A stretch of DNA of 64,000 nucleotides. It comes from Steromphala cineraria. Taxonomy: Eukaryota > Mollusca > Gastropoda > Trochida > Trochidae. The DNA lies in the NCBI GenBank assembly GCA_916613615.1, contig OU744735.1, forward strand, positions 54,142,082 through 54,206,081, in the 5' to 3' direction. Each line of letters opens with the position of its first letter. The first letter of the stretch is position 1. Both the position numbers and the translations under genes were made by a program. The notes under the pieces were generated by a model that worked only from the letters and a program-made list of their open reading frames with translations, did no database searches and had not been told where the DNA came from. Of the stretch, positions 1-10,972 are shown in pieces.

Positions 1-1808
1 AATCAAACAAATGTCCTTATGCGTTAATTATTTAAGTAAATTTCTCATACAGGAGTAAGGATGACAGACAATTTAAAGATTTTATCATCTCTTTTCAGTC
101 CAATATGTAAAAACTGTCAGATTTACTGAAGCTATTCTGTTTGAAGTAGTTATGTTCTCACCAGGGATTCTGAACTCAATACGGGTTAATCTTTTCTGGT
201 GTGAAAAATCGTTAGAGCCCCAACACCTAGAAACAAGTGAGGAATATAAGATTTACCTAAAGATAAATCCTTCTAAAAATAAGAATCTTTATAACAAGTT
301 GCAAATAATTAAAGGACGCTCTTGTCAATAGATTTCTGACTTGAAAAATCTATGATAGGTCGTTTGTAATAATAAATGATGAATATGTGTTAATTATCCT
401 ATTTGTTGGGAACCATTGCTATTGGAAGAAAGTATACTTTCATTCTCTACAGAGTCATCAGTACTTATCACAAGTTTCGGTATTGGTGAAAGTATTGGGC
501 ACTTTGGGTGAAAAGTGCCAACTTTGGCAGAGGTGTTGCTCTTTATGTACCGATATCTTAATAAACATTAACGGTCATCTGAATTTCTTTCCAAGATGGT
601 CGCCATTTTTAATATATTATATAAAAAGCTTCATATTTCCTAAATTTGGTGCACAAAAAGTTTGATATTTTGCACTATTATGCAGAAGTATTAGTTATAA
701 TTCTGGTGTTGGACAGGATTACAATTCGTCCCCGCTCCTTTTCTCAGCCTTTGTGAACTCTCTGGTTATGGTTTTAATGAACTAAGAGGTTAACTTTAAA
801 GGCACGCGACATGTTACACGTGGCCCTATTAAACTGAAGATATATTCTTCAAAAACAAAGATTTTAATCTTCGGAAGTGGCTGAGGCATAAACTCTTTGA
901 TGACTGTCCATTTAGGTGGACATGCTTTTCCATGTACACATATTAAGGACTTGGTTAACATAGAATTGAAAAAAATTACAGTTACTCAAAAAATACGAAT
1001 GTACCTCAAGCCTGTTTCATTTGAGCTTTTTACACAATGATTGTTCAGATCCTATAGTATGGTTCTGATTACGGGTTTTTAAAATATCTCCTTGCTAGAA
1101 AAGTTACACCTAAAATTCCTAAAGAAATTGTTTGAATAGTTTGCAATGCTTGGTGAATTAGGGAGACAAGCTCTTCAAATAAGAATACATACATGCATAA
1201 TGATAGGTTATTTGCATTGAATAGATTCTAACAACAAGACATAAGATATTTTAGCCTATTATATGAATTAAAATCACAAGATATTGTAGACTTTTCGAAC
1301 AATCAACGGTGAATTCGTTTATCAAAAAAGATTCCTAACGACTGTGGAAGATCTTTGGCATTTTGTAAACGATTGCTTTACTCACTGTTTGGTCTCACAT
1401 CTACAACTTAACACATAATATGCAATCAACATTAGGAAACTGTCAAAGTTCCGCCAAATTATAGTTTGCATGGTATTTATTATCAACATTTTCAATATTT
1501 CAAAAAGTGAGCTTACATACATGTGTGTAATTAACTTATATACACTATCTCTTCCATGTACATCTCCTTTCAAACAGAAATGCAGCACATACCTTACCTG
1601 AAAGTTTCTTTTCAGTTCGCAATGAAAAAAATATCAACAACTAAAAAGATGAAATACAACTGACAATCTTTAGGCCATGCCCTAATGTAACCAAGATTTT
1701 GTTTTACAATGTATTTAACCCTTACGATGCGGCTATATATTTTTGCTCTACAAGCCCACGTGGCGGAATTGTTTTGTCCGGTGCCAGCCACCGTTATATC
1801 CTGATTAA
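1..1808. other. Non-coding AT-rich stretch
   Basis: I see no supportable gene, RNA or clear repeat here. Open frames are short and have no recognisable domain. None of the EGF-like, sushi or galectin exons that should follow the minus-strand PAN exon at 2548-2856 is present on the minus strand, so if that gene continues, it does so beyond the left edge. Confidence 0.6.
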
Positions 1809-2150
1809 CCGCTTCTTTATTTTTGTGCGCGGATATACATATGATACATGGAAATAAAGACAATTCTCTCTTCTATACGATGATGTAAAAATTATAAAAT
1901 TATCTCTAATTGTTCGTGAGATATAAATGCCGCAAGGTGGGTACCCTCAATCATTTTGAGGTAAACAAATTTTTTGCGGCACTTGTCGCAACGCTTTGCC
2001 GCTTCTTTATTTTTGTGCGCGGATATACATATGATACATGGAAATGAAGACAATTCTCTCTTCTACACGATGATGTAAAAATTATAGAATTATCTCTATT
2101 GGTTTGTGAGATATGAATGCCGCAAGGTGGGTACCCTCAATCATTTTTGA
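1809..2150. repeat. Direct tandem repeat, two copies, 190-bp period
   Basis: The segment beginning GCTTCTTTATTTTTGTGCGC at 1811 recurs at 2001. About 150 bp is shared, ending near GCCGCAAGGTGGGTACCCTC at 1928 and 2118, with only a few substitutions. The spacer of about 40 bp is rich in GCGGC/GCCGC. I see no coding potential. It could be a dispersed repeat duplicated in place. Confidence 0.85.
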
Positions 2151-2440
2151 GAAAAAGTTTGATATTTTATATCCGGGAGCAGCCAAGACTGCTTGCAGTC
2201 AATATATAGCCTTATCCTGAAAGTTACGGATTTCGCCAAGAGGGCTTACGTGCCATTTTATATTTGGCCCGTAAATATCACGCGCCCCGCATCAAGTTTC
2301 AATAAATTTTGTAACATGTATAAATTGTTTAAATGTTCAAATTTACATGTCAGCTTTAATTCTTTATATAAATGTTTATATTTCTATGGTCATGTATCAC
2401 ATATGTTGGTTGATAAATTTAAATAGAAGTAAGTCAAGTC

Positions 2441-2547
2441 ACTCACCCGGGGCCACAGAGAGATGTCAGTGAGGAAGAACTCTGGGTCAGTGTGAACATC
2501 CCTATAGGTTATATATATGTACAGAGACAACAAGTTTCCACACTCAC
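2441..2547 (-). repeat. Duplicated exon-end/splice-donor unit behind PAN exon D
   Basis: Just downstream of the donor on the minus strand, the last 70 or so bases of the exon, its donor and about 30 bases of intron are repeated once with a 100-bp period. The copy keeps CCCCGG|GTGAGT. The same arrangement follows the plus-strand PAN exons, most strongly copy C. Confidence 0.8.
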
Positions 2548-2856
2548 CCGGGGCCACAGAGAGATGTCAGTGAGGAAGAACTTTGGGTCAGTGTGAACAT
2601 CCCCGGGGTCTCCTGCACTGTCCTGAGAGGCGAGGTGACAGGTGTGAGTCTCTCTCTGGTAGGACACGGACATACACGTGGAGACTGTCAAACAGTGAGT
2701 CACGCACGTGTAGAGGGAGACACTGTCCACCATCTTGAACACGCTGGAGATCATCCTCTTCCCGTCCTGTGTGACCGAGTCCAGATCTACACAGATAGTT
2801 GAAACTCCACATATGTGCAGGATGAAAGACAGGAATAACGTCTGCACTTTCAACAT
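2548..2856 (-). CDS. PAN/apple-domain first exon, copy D (secreted lectin-family gene, partial)
   Basis: This is a first coding exon of 103 codons. The ATG at 2856 is chosen because it gives a hydrophobic signal peptide (MLKVQTLFLSFILHICG). An in-frame ATG 11 codons upstream is also possible. The signal is followed by a cysteine-rich PAN/apple-type module (CVDLDSV, SLYTCVTHC, TCMSVSYQ, TCHLAS). The exon ends in CTG TGG CCC CGG, directly followed by GTGAGTGT on the minus strand, a strong phase-0 donor identical to the plus-strand copies. Later exons of this family encode EGF-like, sushi and galectin parts. None lies downstream within the window, so this is either the start of a gene leaving the left edge or an orphan exon. 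Confidence 0.75.
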
Positions 2857-2889
2857 CGTGAATTGTTCAACATATTTATTGCTATTCAC

Positions 2890-3785
2890 TTGCTATTACC
2901 TTCACTCGGTTTTTACTTCCACTTACTTTGGTAATGTCTTATTATTTTTAATGAATACATATCTTCTTGGGGAGTTCATTTAGTCGGACAACAAAACACT
3001 GAAAGTATTCTCAGTGGATCCAGTACACATGGAGTTCATGTTCAACGCTCCGGTAACTATTCAAATGCTTGTCTTGGAAACGAAAGGCATGCAAAGATTT
3101 GTTTACAGAGACAATTGAAGTGATTGTGTATGGTGAGGGAACTCTGTTTTGACAAGTGCTCCCTTTAGACGTCCTTCTTAGTACAGGTGAAATTCTGGTT
3201 GTTGTTTTCTTCCAGAAATTGTGTGTTATTTATTCACGTAACAAGCAAATCGATGAAACATTTAGTAAGGAAGTAATCTGTGTTTTTGTGATCGCTATTG
3301 TGATTTGCATGTTTTGATTCGCATATCCTTTTGTTTTGTGGAAATTGATTATAGAAAGTGTTTTAAAAGGATAAAACGTGTTTCAAAAGAATTGTATGAA
3401 AAAACATATTCTATTATTCCTCGTTCTCATGATTTGTTCTATAAAATCTTTGAAGTGTTAAATTCAAATTATAATCTATGTACAAAATAGGTTGTTAAAA
3501 CTACTTCTCTTATCTTAGATTAAATATATATTGTTCATCATTAGTGTAGATTTGAAACAGTTTGTATATATTATTACTAAAATAAAGTTTTGCTGATGAA
3601 TCAATAGATTTGTAGATTTGTTCCAACTGATTATTGGGTATCGATTTTGTTGATAAGAATCCTCTCTATACATCTATTTCATTGCACTGATATTCTATTT
3701 TGTTTCTAAACAAAGCGATCAAACGAAAATAGCGATCACGCCCTTTTACATGACACATAGGAAAGAGTGTTTAGGTAACTTTAGG
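2890..3785. other. Non-coding AT-rich stretch
   Basis: I see nothing supportable here. This would be the 5' flank of the minus-strand PAN exon D, and no clear TATA box or other promoter element can be assigned. Confidence 0.5.
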
Positions 3786-3792
3786 GTTATGT

Positions 3793-3900
3793 AGTAAATA
3801 ATAACCCGGTAACGAGGGGTTATGCAAAATAACCTCGCGAGGGCGTAGCCCGAGCAGAGCTTATTTCCATAACCCGAGGTAAAAAGGTTATTATTTGACT
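3793..3900. repeat. Imperfect palindrome, MITE-like
   Basis: The outer arms AGTAAATAATAACC and GGTTATTATTTGACT are inverted. Pairing continues inward through GAGGGGTTATG and CATAACCCGAG to a GC-rich centre (CTCGCGAGGGCGTAGCCCGAG). The size and shape suggest a small foldback or MITE. No target duplication was confirmed. Confidence 0.6.
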
Positions 3901-4530
3901 TGCGCTCCCGCGGAAGACTCCTGCAATGGTTTCAACTTAATTTGTTTCTATACAATTAATTTAAAAACGTTTTACTGATATCATTCTCGGGATATCATGT
4001 CTTGATCAGAAAAAAATATTTAAAATACCCCCAGATTAGGGTTTTAGAAATAAAGGCTTGATTTCTTACAATAAAAACTATTTTATTACATACAAATAAT
4101 TACAAAATGGTTTTGTTACACTAATTTCCGCGATTCTGATTGGACGAGAGCGCTTAAAAACCTGCTGCCATTTCTCGATGAATGCAGAAAAATTCCTCTC
4201 CCTAACACAATCCATACATTGACCGGAAAGACTGCATTTTAATAACTACGACTCCTCAAGCTTGTTCGCTCCGAGCGTCTCGCAAACGGCGGACATTTTG
4301 AACGTCGTGTGATATGCTAATTAGGGTTATTCCGAAAATGCGGATTCCAGTAAAGACGAATTGTTATTGCATTGGTGTCAATGGTTGCGAAAACGAAAGT
4401 ATTAAATCTTCGGCCGTTTTAGTTTATGGAGTTCTCAATTTTGATTAAACTTTGTATCTGACGACATTGATGACAGATTTTTTGAAAATAATTAGGAAAA
4501 ACTTTGTTAAAATGTTGATTTTGTAATTAT

Positions 4531-4675
4531 AAGGATTGTTTTACATGTTTTGTGCCTCTATCGATGTATAACAGCAACAAATTGTGTATAAAATCGCTAC
4601 GCTACGCTGCGCGATTTTATACAATTTGTTGCTGTTATACATCGCTAGAGGCACAAAACATGTAAAACAATCCTT
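4531..4675. repeat. Near-perfect 145-bp hairpin (foldback element)
   Basis: Arms at 4531-4597 and 4611-4675 are reverse complements apart from one mismatch and a 2-base indel. They run from AAGGATTGTTTTACATG outward to CATGTAAAACAATCCTT. The loop is a short GC-rich stretch with GCTACGCTACGCTGC. This is most likely a palindromic MITE. If transcribed, it would give a long, almost perfect RNA hairpin. Confidence 0.9.
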
Positions 4676-4894
4676 AAATAATTAAAAAAAACGTTTTAGT
4701 GATCCATTTTGCGGTTTTGATATGTCTTGATAAGAATACTATTTTAGACTACTTACAATATACCCCCTGCTTAGGGTTTTAGAACTAAAGAATTGATTCC
4801 TAACATTAAAAAACATTAACTACTTTTGCAAAACTAATATATATCTATAGGGAAAAACAAAAACACACAAAAATTTACATCAACTGGCATGGTA

Positions 4895-4968
4895 GCTCGG
4901 TAGCTCAATAGGTAAGAGTGCTGCTTGACAACATAGAGGTCCCTGGTTCGAATCCCACTTTCGTTGAT
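4895..4968 (+). other. tRNA-like sequence (tRNA pseudogene or SINE head)
   Basis: An A-box-like TAGCTCAATAGG and a perfect B-box GGTTCGAATCCC lie at tRNA spacing. The middle, GCTTGACAACATAGAGGTC, resembles a tRNA-Val(GAC) anticodon arm. The T stem and the acceptor stem do not pair properly, so I do not call a functional tRNA. A tRNA pseudogene or a tRNA-derived SINE promoter is more likely. Confidence 0.45.
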
Positions 4969-4969
4969 C

Positions 4970-6400
4970 AGAAATCTTAACTTTCTTGTTTGAGTCCAAT
5001 AGTTTGCGATTGTTTACAATCTTATAACCGACCAAGGTGGTTATGAGATAACCAATTACCCGGATGGAGCTCACGGCATATACCATTCAACTAAAATAAA
5101 GGCAATGACTTCCCAAGGGGTGAAAAGGGTAAACACCTATAAGAATGTAGTTATGAGTTAAAACCAATTGAAAAAAGAAGGGATATAACCGCCTACGGGG
5201 TGTAAATATTTGATAAACTAACGTGTCCCAACTCAACGCTATATCTTGTGAGCAGCATCTAAAACTAGCGACAACATCGACATTTTCTCTTATCTTCTGT
5301 GACGGAATGTAGTGTGACATGTACCATTCATTTAACAATGCACACCAAGAAAGTTTCTTGACCATTTTATATCGTACATCAACAGTTGATATGCAATTAG
5401 AATGTTCTTCTCACTGTTAAGATTCCATGACTCAAAGCCGTTTCAAAGTGACGTGTAAGACTCTGCTCACAACTTCCTATTACTTGACTACCTTCAAAAC
5501 AAATTTAATGTGAATTGCATGTAACGAACAGTTTCGTTTCACACGGGTTGGGAAGTGATGTCATGGGAGGTATATATCTGCTATCAGGGAAATACGTTAT
5601 TGCGTAATTTCTTTTAAAAAGCGTCCAGAAAGCCACGATATTGATCACTACTTTCATGAGTTCAATTGGTTGTTTTGAGAGATGGTCGAATTTAAGAGAT
5701 ACGTTGTCTATGACTACAAATTCGTTTTTTCTGCTCGACTTTTATTCGTTTATCGGGCTTCAGGTTATAACAGAATTATTTACACTCACCTTAATTATTA
5801 CCCACGTGGTACTTCGTAAAGGGGTTTCATAACAATTTGGGTCATAACACCTTTAAGTGATTATATTGGCTAGCGGTGTACTTTGACATTGTCAGGACTA
5901 CTTTATTCATTCATAAAACGATCGTGTTTTCATTCACAAATTTCGAATGGCACTGAGTGAGTCGCAGTCATTCTTCCAACTTTCAGTTTATCTTTTGAAT
6001 CTTACCGAATTGATAAGACATTTTATTTTCACGTACGCTCACACTTAACGTAGGGTAGAATTTAAAAATGTGAATATTTAACGTCGTGATTTCATAATAG
6101 TTGAGGCTGTAACGTGGTTGGATATTCATCCGCCGTTCCGTCTCTTAATAGACACAATAAAAAGTTTTTTAAAAAAGCAATAAATAGTATGAAATGCAAG
6201 ATGATAATAAATAGGATGCATAACTCGTTCGCCAAAGCTCTTGACAAAGCAACATTATTTCACTTGGGACATAAACTTGATATGAAAGGGGAAGCTCGTT
6301 TGATATTCTAAAAATATACTATACTACATTTCATAAACCAAACTTGCATTAAACTATCCAAAACAAACCCACACTGTCCTATCTTACACAAGCCACACCC
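4970..6400. other. Non-coding stretch
   Basis: I see no gene or structured element. Short open frames on both strands carry no recognisable domain. Confidence 0.5.
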
Positions 6401-6405
6401 ACCCT

Positions 6406-9000
6406 ATGCCACATCGCACTACCCTCCACTACCCTCCACTACCCTCCACTACCCTACACTTCCCTGCACTAGCCTGCACTACCTGCACTACCCTGCACTA
6501 CACTCTACAACCTGCACTACACTCCACTACACTCCACTACACTCCACTACCCTCCACTACCATCCACAACCTGCACAACCTGCACAACCTGCACTACCTC
6601 CACTACCTGCACTACCTCCACAACCTCCACTACCTGCACTACCTGCACTACCTGCACTACCTCCACAACCTTCACTGCCTCCACTACCTCTACAACCTGC
6701 ACTACCTGCACTACCTGCACTACCTGCCTTACCTGCACTACCTGCACTACCTGCACTACCCTACACTACCTCCACTACCCTCCACTACCTCCACTACCCT
6801 CCACTACCTCCACTACCTCCACTACCTCCACTACCTCCACTACCTCCACTACCTCCACTACCCTCCACTACCACCACTACCTCCACTACCTGCACTACCT
6901 GCCTTACCTGCACTACCTGCACTACCTGCACTACCTGCACTACCCTACACTACCTCCTCTACCCTCCACTACCTCCACTACATCAAGTACCTCCACTACA
7001 TCAAGTACCTGCACTACCTGCACTACCTGCACTACCTGCACTACCTGCACTACCTGCACTACCTGCACTACCACCACTACCTCCACTACCTCCACTACCC
7101 TCCACTACCTGCACTACCTGCACTACCTGCACTACCTGCACTACCTGCACTACCTGCACTACCCTACACTACCTCCACTACCCTCAACTACCTCCACTAC
7201 ATCAAGTACCTCCACTACATCAAGTACCTCCACTACCTCCACTACCTCCACTACCTGCACTACCCTACACTACCTCCACTACCCTCAACTACCTCCACTA
7301 CATCAAGTACCTCCACTACATCAAGTACCTCCACTACCTCCACTACCTGCACTACCTGCACTACCTGCACTACCTGCACTACCTGCACTACCTCCACTAC
7401 CTCCACTACCTTCACTACCTTCAGTACCCTCCACTACCCTCCACTACCCTCCACTACCTCCACTACCTGCATTACCTCAACTACCTTCACTACCTCCACT
7501 ACCTCCACTACCCTCCACTACCTCCACTACCTCCACAACCTGCACTACCTCCACTACATACACTAATGCACTACCTGCACTACCTGCACTACCTGCACTA
7601 CCTCCACTACCTCCACTACCTCCACTACCTCCACTACCTACACTACCTTCACTACCCTCCAATACCTCCACTACCTCCACTACCTCCACTACTACTCTAC
7701 CTGCACTACCTCCACTACCTGCACTACCTGCACTGCACTACCCTACACTACCCTGCATTAACCTGCACTACCCTCTACTACCCTGCACTACCCTCCACTA
7801 CCTCCATCACCTCCACTACGCTCCACTACCTGCACGTCCTCCACTGCACTACCCTACACTACCGTGCACTACCCTGCACTACTCTGCACTACCCTACACT
7901 ACCCTACACTACCGTGCACTACCTTCACTACCTGCACTACCTGCACTACCTCAACTACCTCCACTACCCTCCACTACCTCCACTACCTCCACTACCTGCA
8001 CGTCCTCCACTGCACTACCCTACACTACCCTGCACTACCCTACACTACCCTACACTACCGTGCACTACCTTCACTACCTGCACTACCTGCACTACCTCAA
8101 CTACCTCCACTACCCTCCACTACCTCCACTACCTCCACTACCTCCAGAACCCTCCACTACACTCCATTATACTCCACTACACTCCACAACCTGCAATACC
8201 TCCACTACCCTCCCCTACCCTGCACTACCTGCACTACCTGCACTACCTGCACTACCTCCACTACCTGCACTACGTCCACTACCCTGCACTACCCTCCACT
8301 ACCTCCACTACACTCCACTACACTCCACTACCTCCACTACCCTACACTACCTCCACTACCTCCACTACCTGCACTACCTGTACTACCAGTACTACCTGCA
8401 CTACCTGCACTACCTCTACAACCTGCACTACCTGCACTACCTGCACTACCTGCCTTACCTGCACTACCTGCACTACCTCCACTACCTGCACTACCTGCAC
8501 TACCTGCACTACCTTACACTACCTCCACTACCCTCCACTACCTCCACTACCTCCACTACCTCCACTCCCTCCACTACCTCCACTACCTCCACGACACTCC
8601 ACTACACTCCACTACCCTCCACTACCTCCACTACCTCCACTACCCTGCATTACCTGCACTACCCTCCACTACCTCCACTACCCTCCACTACCTCAACAAC
8701 CTGCACTACCTCTACAACCTGCACTACCTGCACTACCTGCACTACCTGCACTACCTGCACTACCTACACTACCCTCCACTTACTCCACTACCTGCACTAC
8801 CCTGCACTACCTGCACTACCTGCACTACCTTACACTACCTCCACTACCTCCACTACCTCCACTACCTCCACTACCTCCACAACCTGCACTACCTGCACTA
8901 CCTGTACTACCAGCACTACCTCCACTACCTCCACTACCTCCACTACCTCCACTACCTCCACTACCTCCACTACCTTCACTACCCTGCACTACCCTCCACA
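6406..9000. repeat. 2.6-kb CTACCTSCA microsatellite/minisatellite
   Basis: The whole stretch is built from 9-mers CTACCTCCA and CTACCTGCA, with 10-mer variants CTACCCTCCA and CTACCCTGCA and a few others (ACATCAAGT, CTACACTCCA). Patches alternate between CCTCCA-rich and CCTGCA-rich. The plus strand is almost free of G except in CTGCA. Because 9 is a multiple of 3, very long open frames of HYL, TTS/TTC or PLP repeats appear in all three plus frames. These are by-products of the repeat, not genes. Confidence 0.97.
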
Positions 9001-9030
9001 GTAGTGCAGGTAGTGGAGCTAGTGATTTTT
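9001..9030. repeat. Strand-switched end of the microsatellite
   Basis: At the right edge the motif flips. After CTGCACTACCCTCCACA comes GTAGTGCAGGTAGTGGAG, the reverse complement of the preceding unit. The junction forms a short inverted repeat. Confidence 0.75.
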
Positions 9031-9189
9031 ATATACAACCTTCAATAAACGCCATCTTACCGCCAATTCATCCTTTTTCCTTTATCACAACACTTTTATT
9101 GTTTAAATTTACAAACTGCTGATGGGCTTAGATTTGGCCAAACATTCACACATTCATCTTGATGTTTTATAAATAATAACAATCTTATA

Positions 9190-9340
9190 TAATACTCTAC
9201 CCTACTCTGCCCTACATCCAACTATACTGCCCTCCATTATTGAACCCAACCCAACCCAACAAACAGACAATCCCAGACTTTGCTGCCTTCCATTACTAGC
9301 TCAAACTAACCTATATTTTGATAAACTACCCTAGTCTACC
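9190..9340. repeat. Degenerate AC-rich repeat between the two satellites
   Basis: Loose variants of CTACCCTACACT and CCCAACCCAACC lie here, along with a diverged version of the 67-bp unit that follows. It grades from the microsatellite side into the ordered array. Confidence 0.5.
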
Positions 9341-9349
9341 CTACACTAG

Positions 9350-9880
9350 TATCCTCCCTCAATGACTGAAACTACCCTATATTATAATACATTACCTACT
9401 CTACCCTACATCAGACTTTGCTGTCCTACATTAATTAACTACCCTATATTGTAATACATTACCTACTCTACCCTACATCAGACTTTGCTGTCCTCCATTA
9501 ATTAACTACCCTATATTATAATACATTACCTACTCTACCCTACATCAGACTTTGCTGTCCTCCATTAATTAACTACCCTATATTATAATACATTACCTAC
9601 TCTACCCTACATCAGACTTTGCTGTCCTCCATTAATTAACTACCCTATATTATAAAACATTACCTACTCTACCCTACATCAGACTTTGCTGTCCTCCATT
9701 AATTAACTACCCTATATTATAATACATTACCTACTCTACCCTACATCAGACTTTGCTGTCCTCCATTAATTAACTACCCTATATTATAATACATTACCTA
9801 CTCTACCCTACATTAGACTTTGCTGCCCTTTATTAATGACCAAACTACCCTATATTTTAATACACTACCCTACGCTTCCC
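9350..9880. repeat. 67-bp tandem repeat, about 7-8 copies
   Basis: The word GACTTTGCTG recurs at 9414, 9481, 9548, 9615, 9682, 9749 and 9816, exactly every 67 bases. The unit also contains ACTACCCTATATTATAATAC and CCTACTCTACCCTACATCA. The central copies are nearly identical and the outer ones diverge. The CTACCCTAC words suggest a common origin with the neighbouring microsatellite. Confidence 0.95.
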
Positions 9881-9899
9881 TACATTTATCATATTTCAT

Positions 9900-10640
9900 T
9901 ACATTTATCACTCATATTTACTTTTTCAATTTAATGTACACATACATACCACCAACTGATCATGTTAAGAATTTAAATTTAAAAGTGTGTTACCTATTTA
10001 ATTTTATTTAGATATTAGTCATGATTCTTTTTATGATTCGTTTAATTGTTCTGTCTAACATGTTCGGGTTGTGAGGGTCACAGTGTTGTAATTGTATCAT
10101 TGTGAAAATGTTTCATTATCTCACCTGAACTTAACTTCTTTCATTGGTGGCTTTCTAGTGTTTCCCGTTCCAGTTACTATTGTATTCAGTTTGTTCACGA
10201 TCAGCAAACACTGAAACAGCTGAAGTGAAAGTGTTATTTTGCTCAAAATAATCAATTGACACCCCCTTTCCCCGGAGATTGCTCATTGTTAACAAGATAG
10301 TGGGGCTGCGACTGTTTTCCATGACTGCACCGAATGCTGCACATACATTGATCCAACCACACAGCACGTCATGTCTTACTCCTTGTAGGTTTAAAACTGC
10401 TGTATGCATGGTACTTTACATTATTTATTCATCCCTTGAGATGTTTCACCTGAAAGTCAATAAGTAGCATCTTTTTACCAACTCTACCAATCCTGATGTG
10501 TTTATTAAAAATGTAAGTATAAGTAGACGCTTCAATTATATCAGGTGCTCTCTTCTGTTTTGTCAGTAGAGGTATTTTAAATGTATTTTGATGCCAACGG
10601 AAAGACATGTTAGCCTGTATTTGGACCACTAGACAAGAAC
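9900..10640. other. 5' flank of lectin gene A
   Basis: No gene is supported here. The part from about 10140 to 10420 has diverged similarity to two direct repeats at 39290-39845 (shared words around GTTTTGCTCAAA, CCGGAGATT.CTCATTG and AAAACTGCTGTA). The region should contain the promoter of the gene starting at 10655, but I cannot point to an element. Confidence 0.4.
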
Positions 10641-10654
10641 TATTTGAAAACAAG

Positions 10655-10972
10655 ATGAACGTCAAATTGTTCATTCGGATTTTATTTGTGATTGTCATTA
10701 CTGGTGTATGTAGTGTTTCTACCAGCTGTGTAGACCATGACTCGGTCACACAGGACGGGAAGAGGATGATCTCCAGTGTGTTCAAGATGGTAGACAGTGT
10801 CTCCCTCTACACGTGCGTGTCTCACTGTCTGACAGTCTCCACGTGTATGTCCGTGTCCTACCAGAGAGAGACTCGCACCTGTCACCTCGCCTCTCAGGAC
10901 AGTGCAGGAGACCCCGGGGATGTTCACACCGACCCAGAGTTCTTCCTCACTGACATCTCTCTGTGGCCCCGG
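10655..10972 (+). CDS. Gene A exon 1: signal peptide and PAN/apple module
   Basis: It has 106 codons. The ATG at 10655 begins a signal peptide (MNVKLFIRILFVIVITGV). An earlier in-frame ATG at 10607 would put 16 polar residues before it, so 10655 is preferred. The PAN part has cysteines in SC, YTC, HC, STC and RTC with the SLYTCVSHCL core. The exon is visibly GC-richer than its AT-rich surroundings and ends CCCCGG|GTGAGTGT. Confidence 0.82.

Noticed and set aside
2588..2812. Alternative frames over the PAN exons (for example 2593-2802 plus, 10682-11155 minus, 43135-43350 minus)
   Set aside because: They are antisense or shifted shadows of the GC-rich PAN exon, which has few stop codons in any frame.
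4895..4968. A functional tRNA-Val gene
   Set aside because: Promoter boxes are good, but the T stem and acceptor stem do not pair, so only a tRNA-like or SINE call is made.
6406..9122. Open frames of 314-518 codons (HYLHYL, TTSTTC, PLPPLP repeats)
   Set aside because: They arise in all three plus frames from a 9-base microsatellite. There is no start context, no splice signals and no domain.
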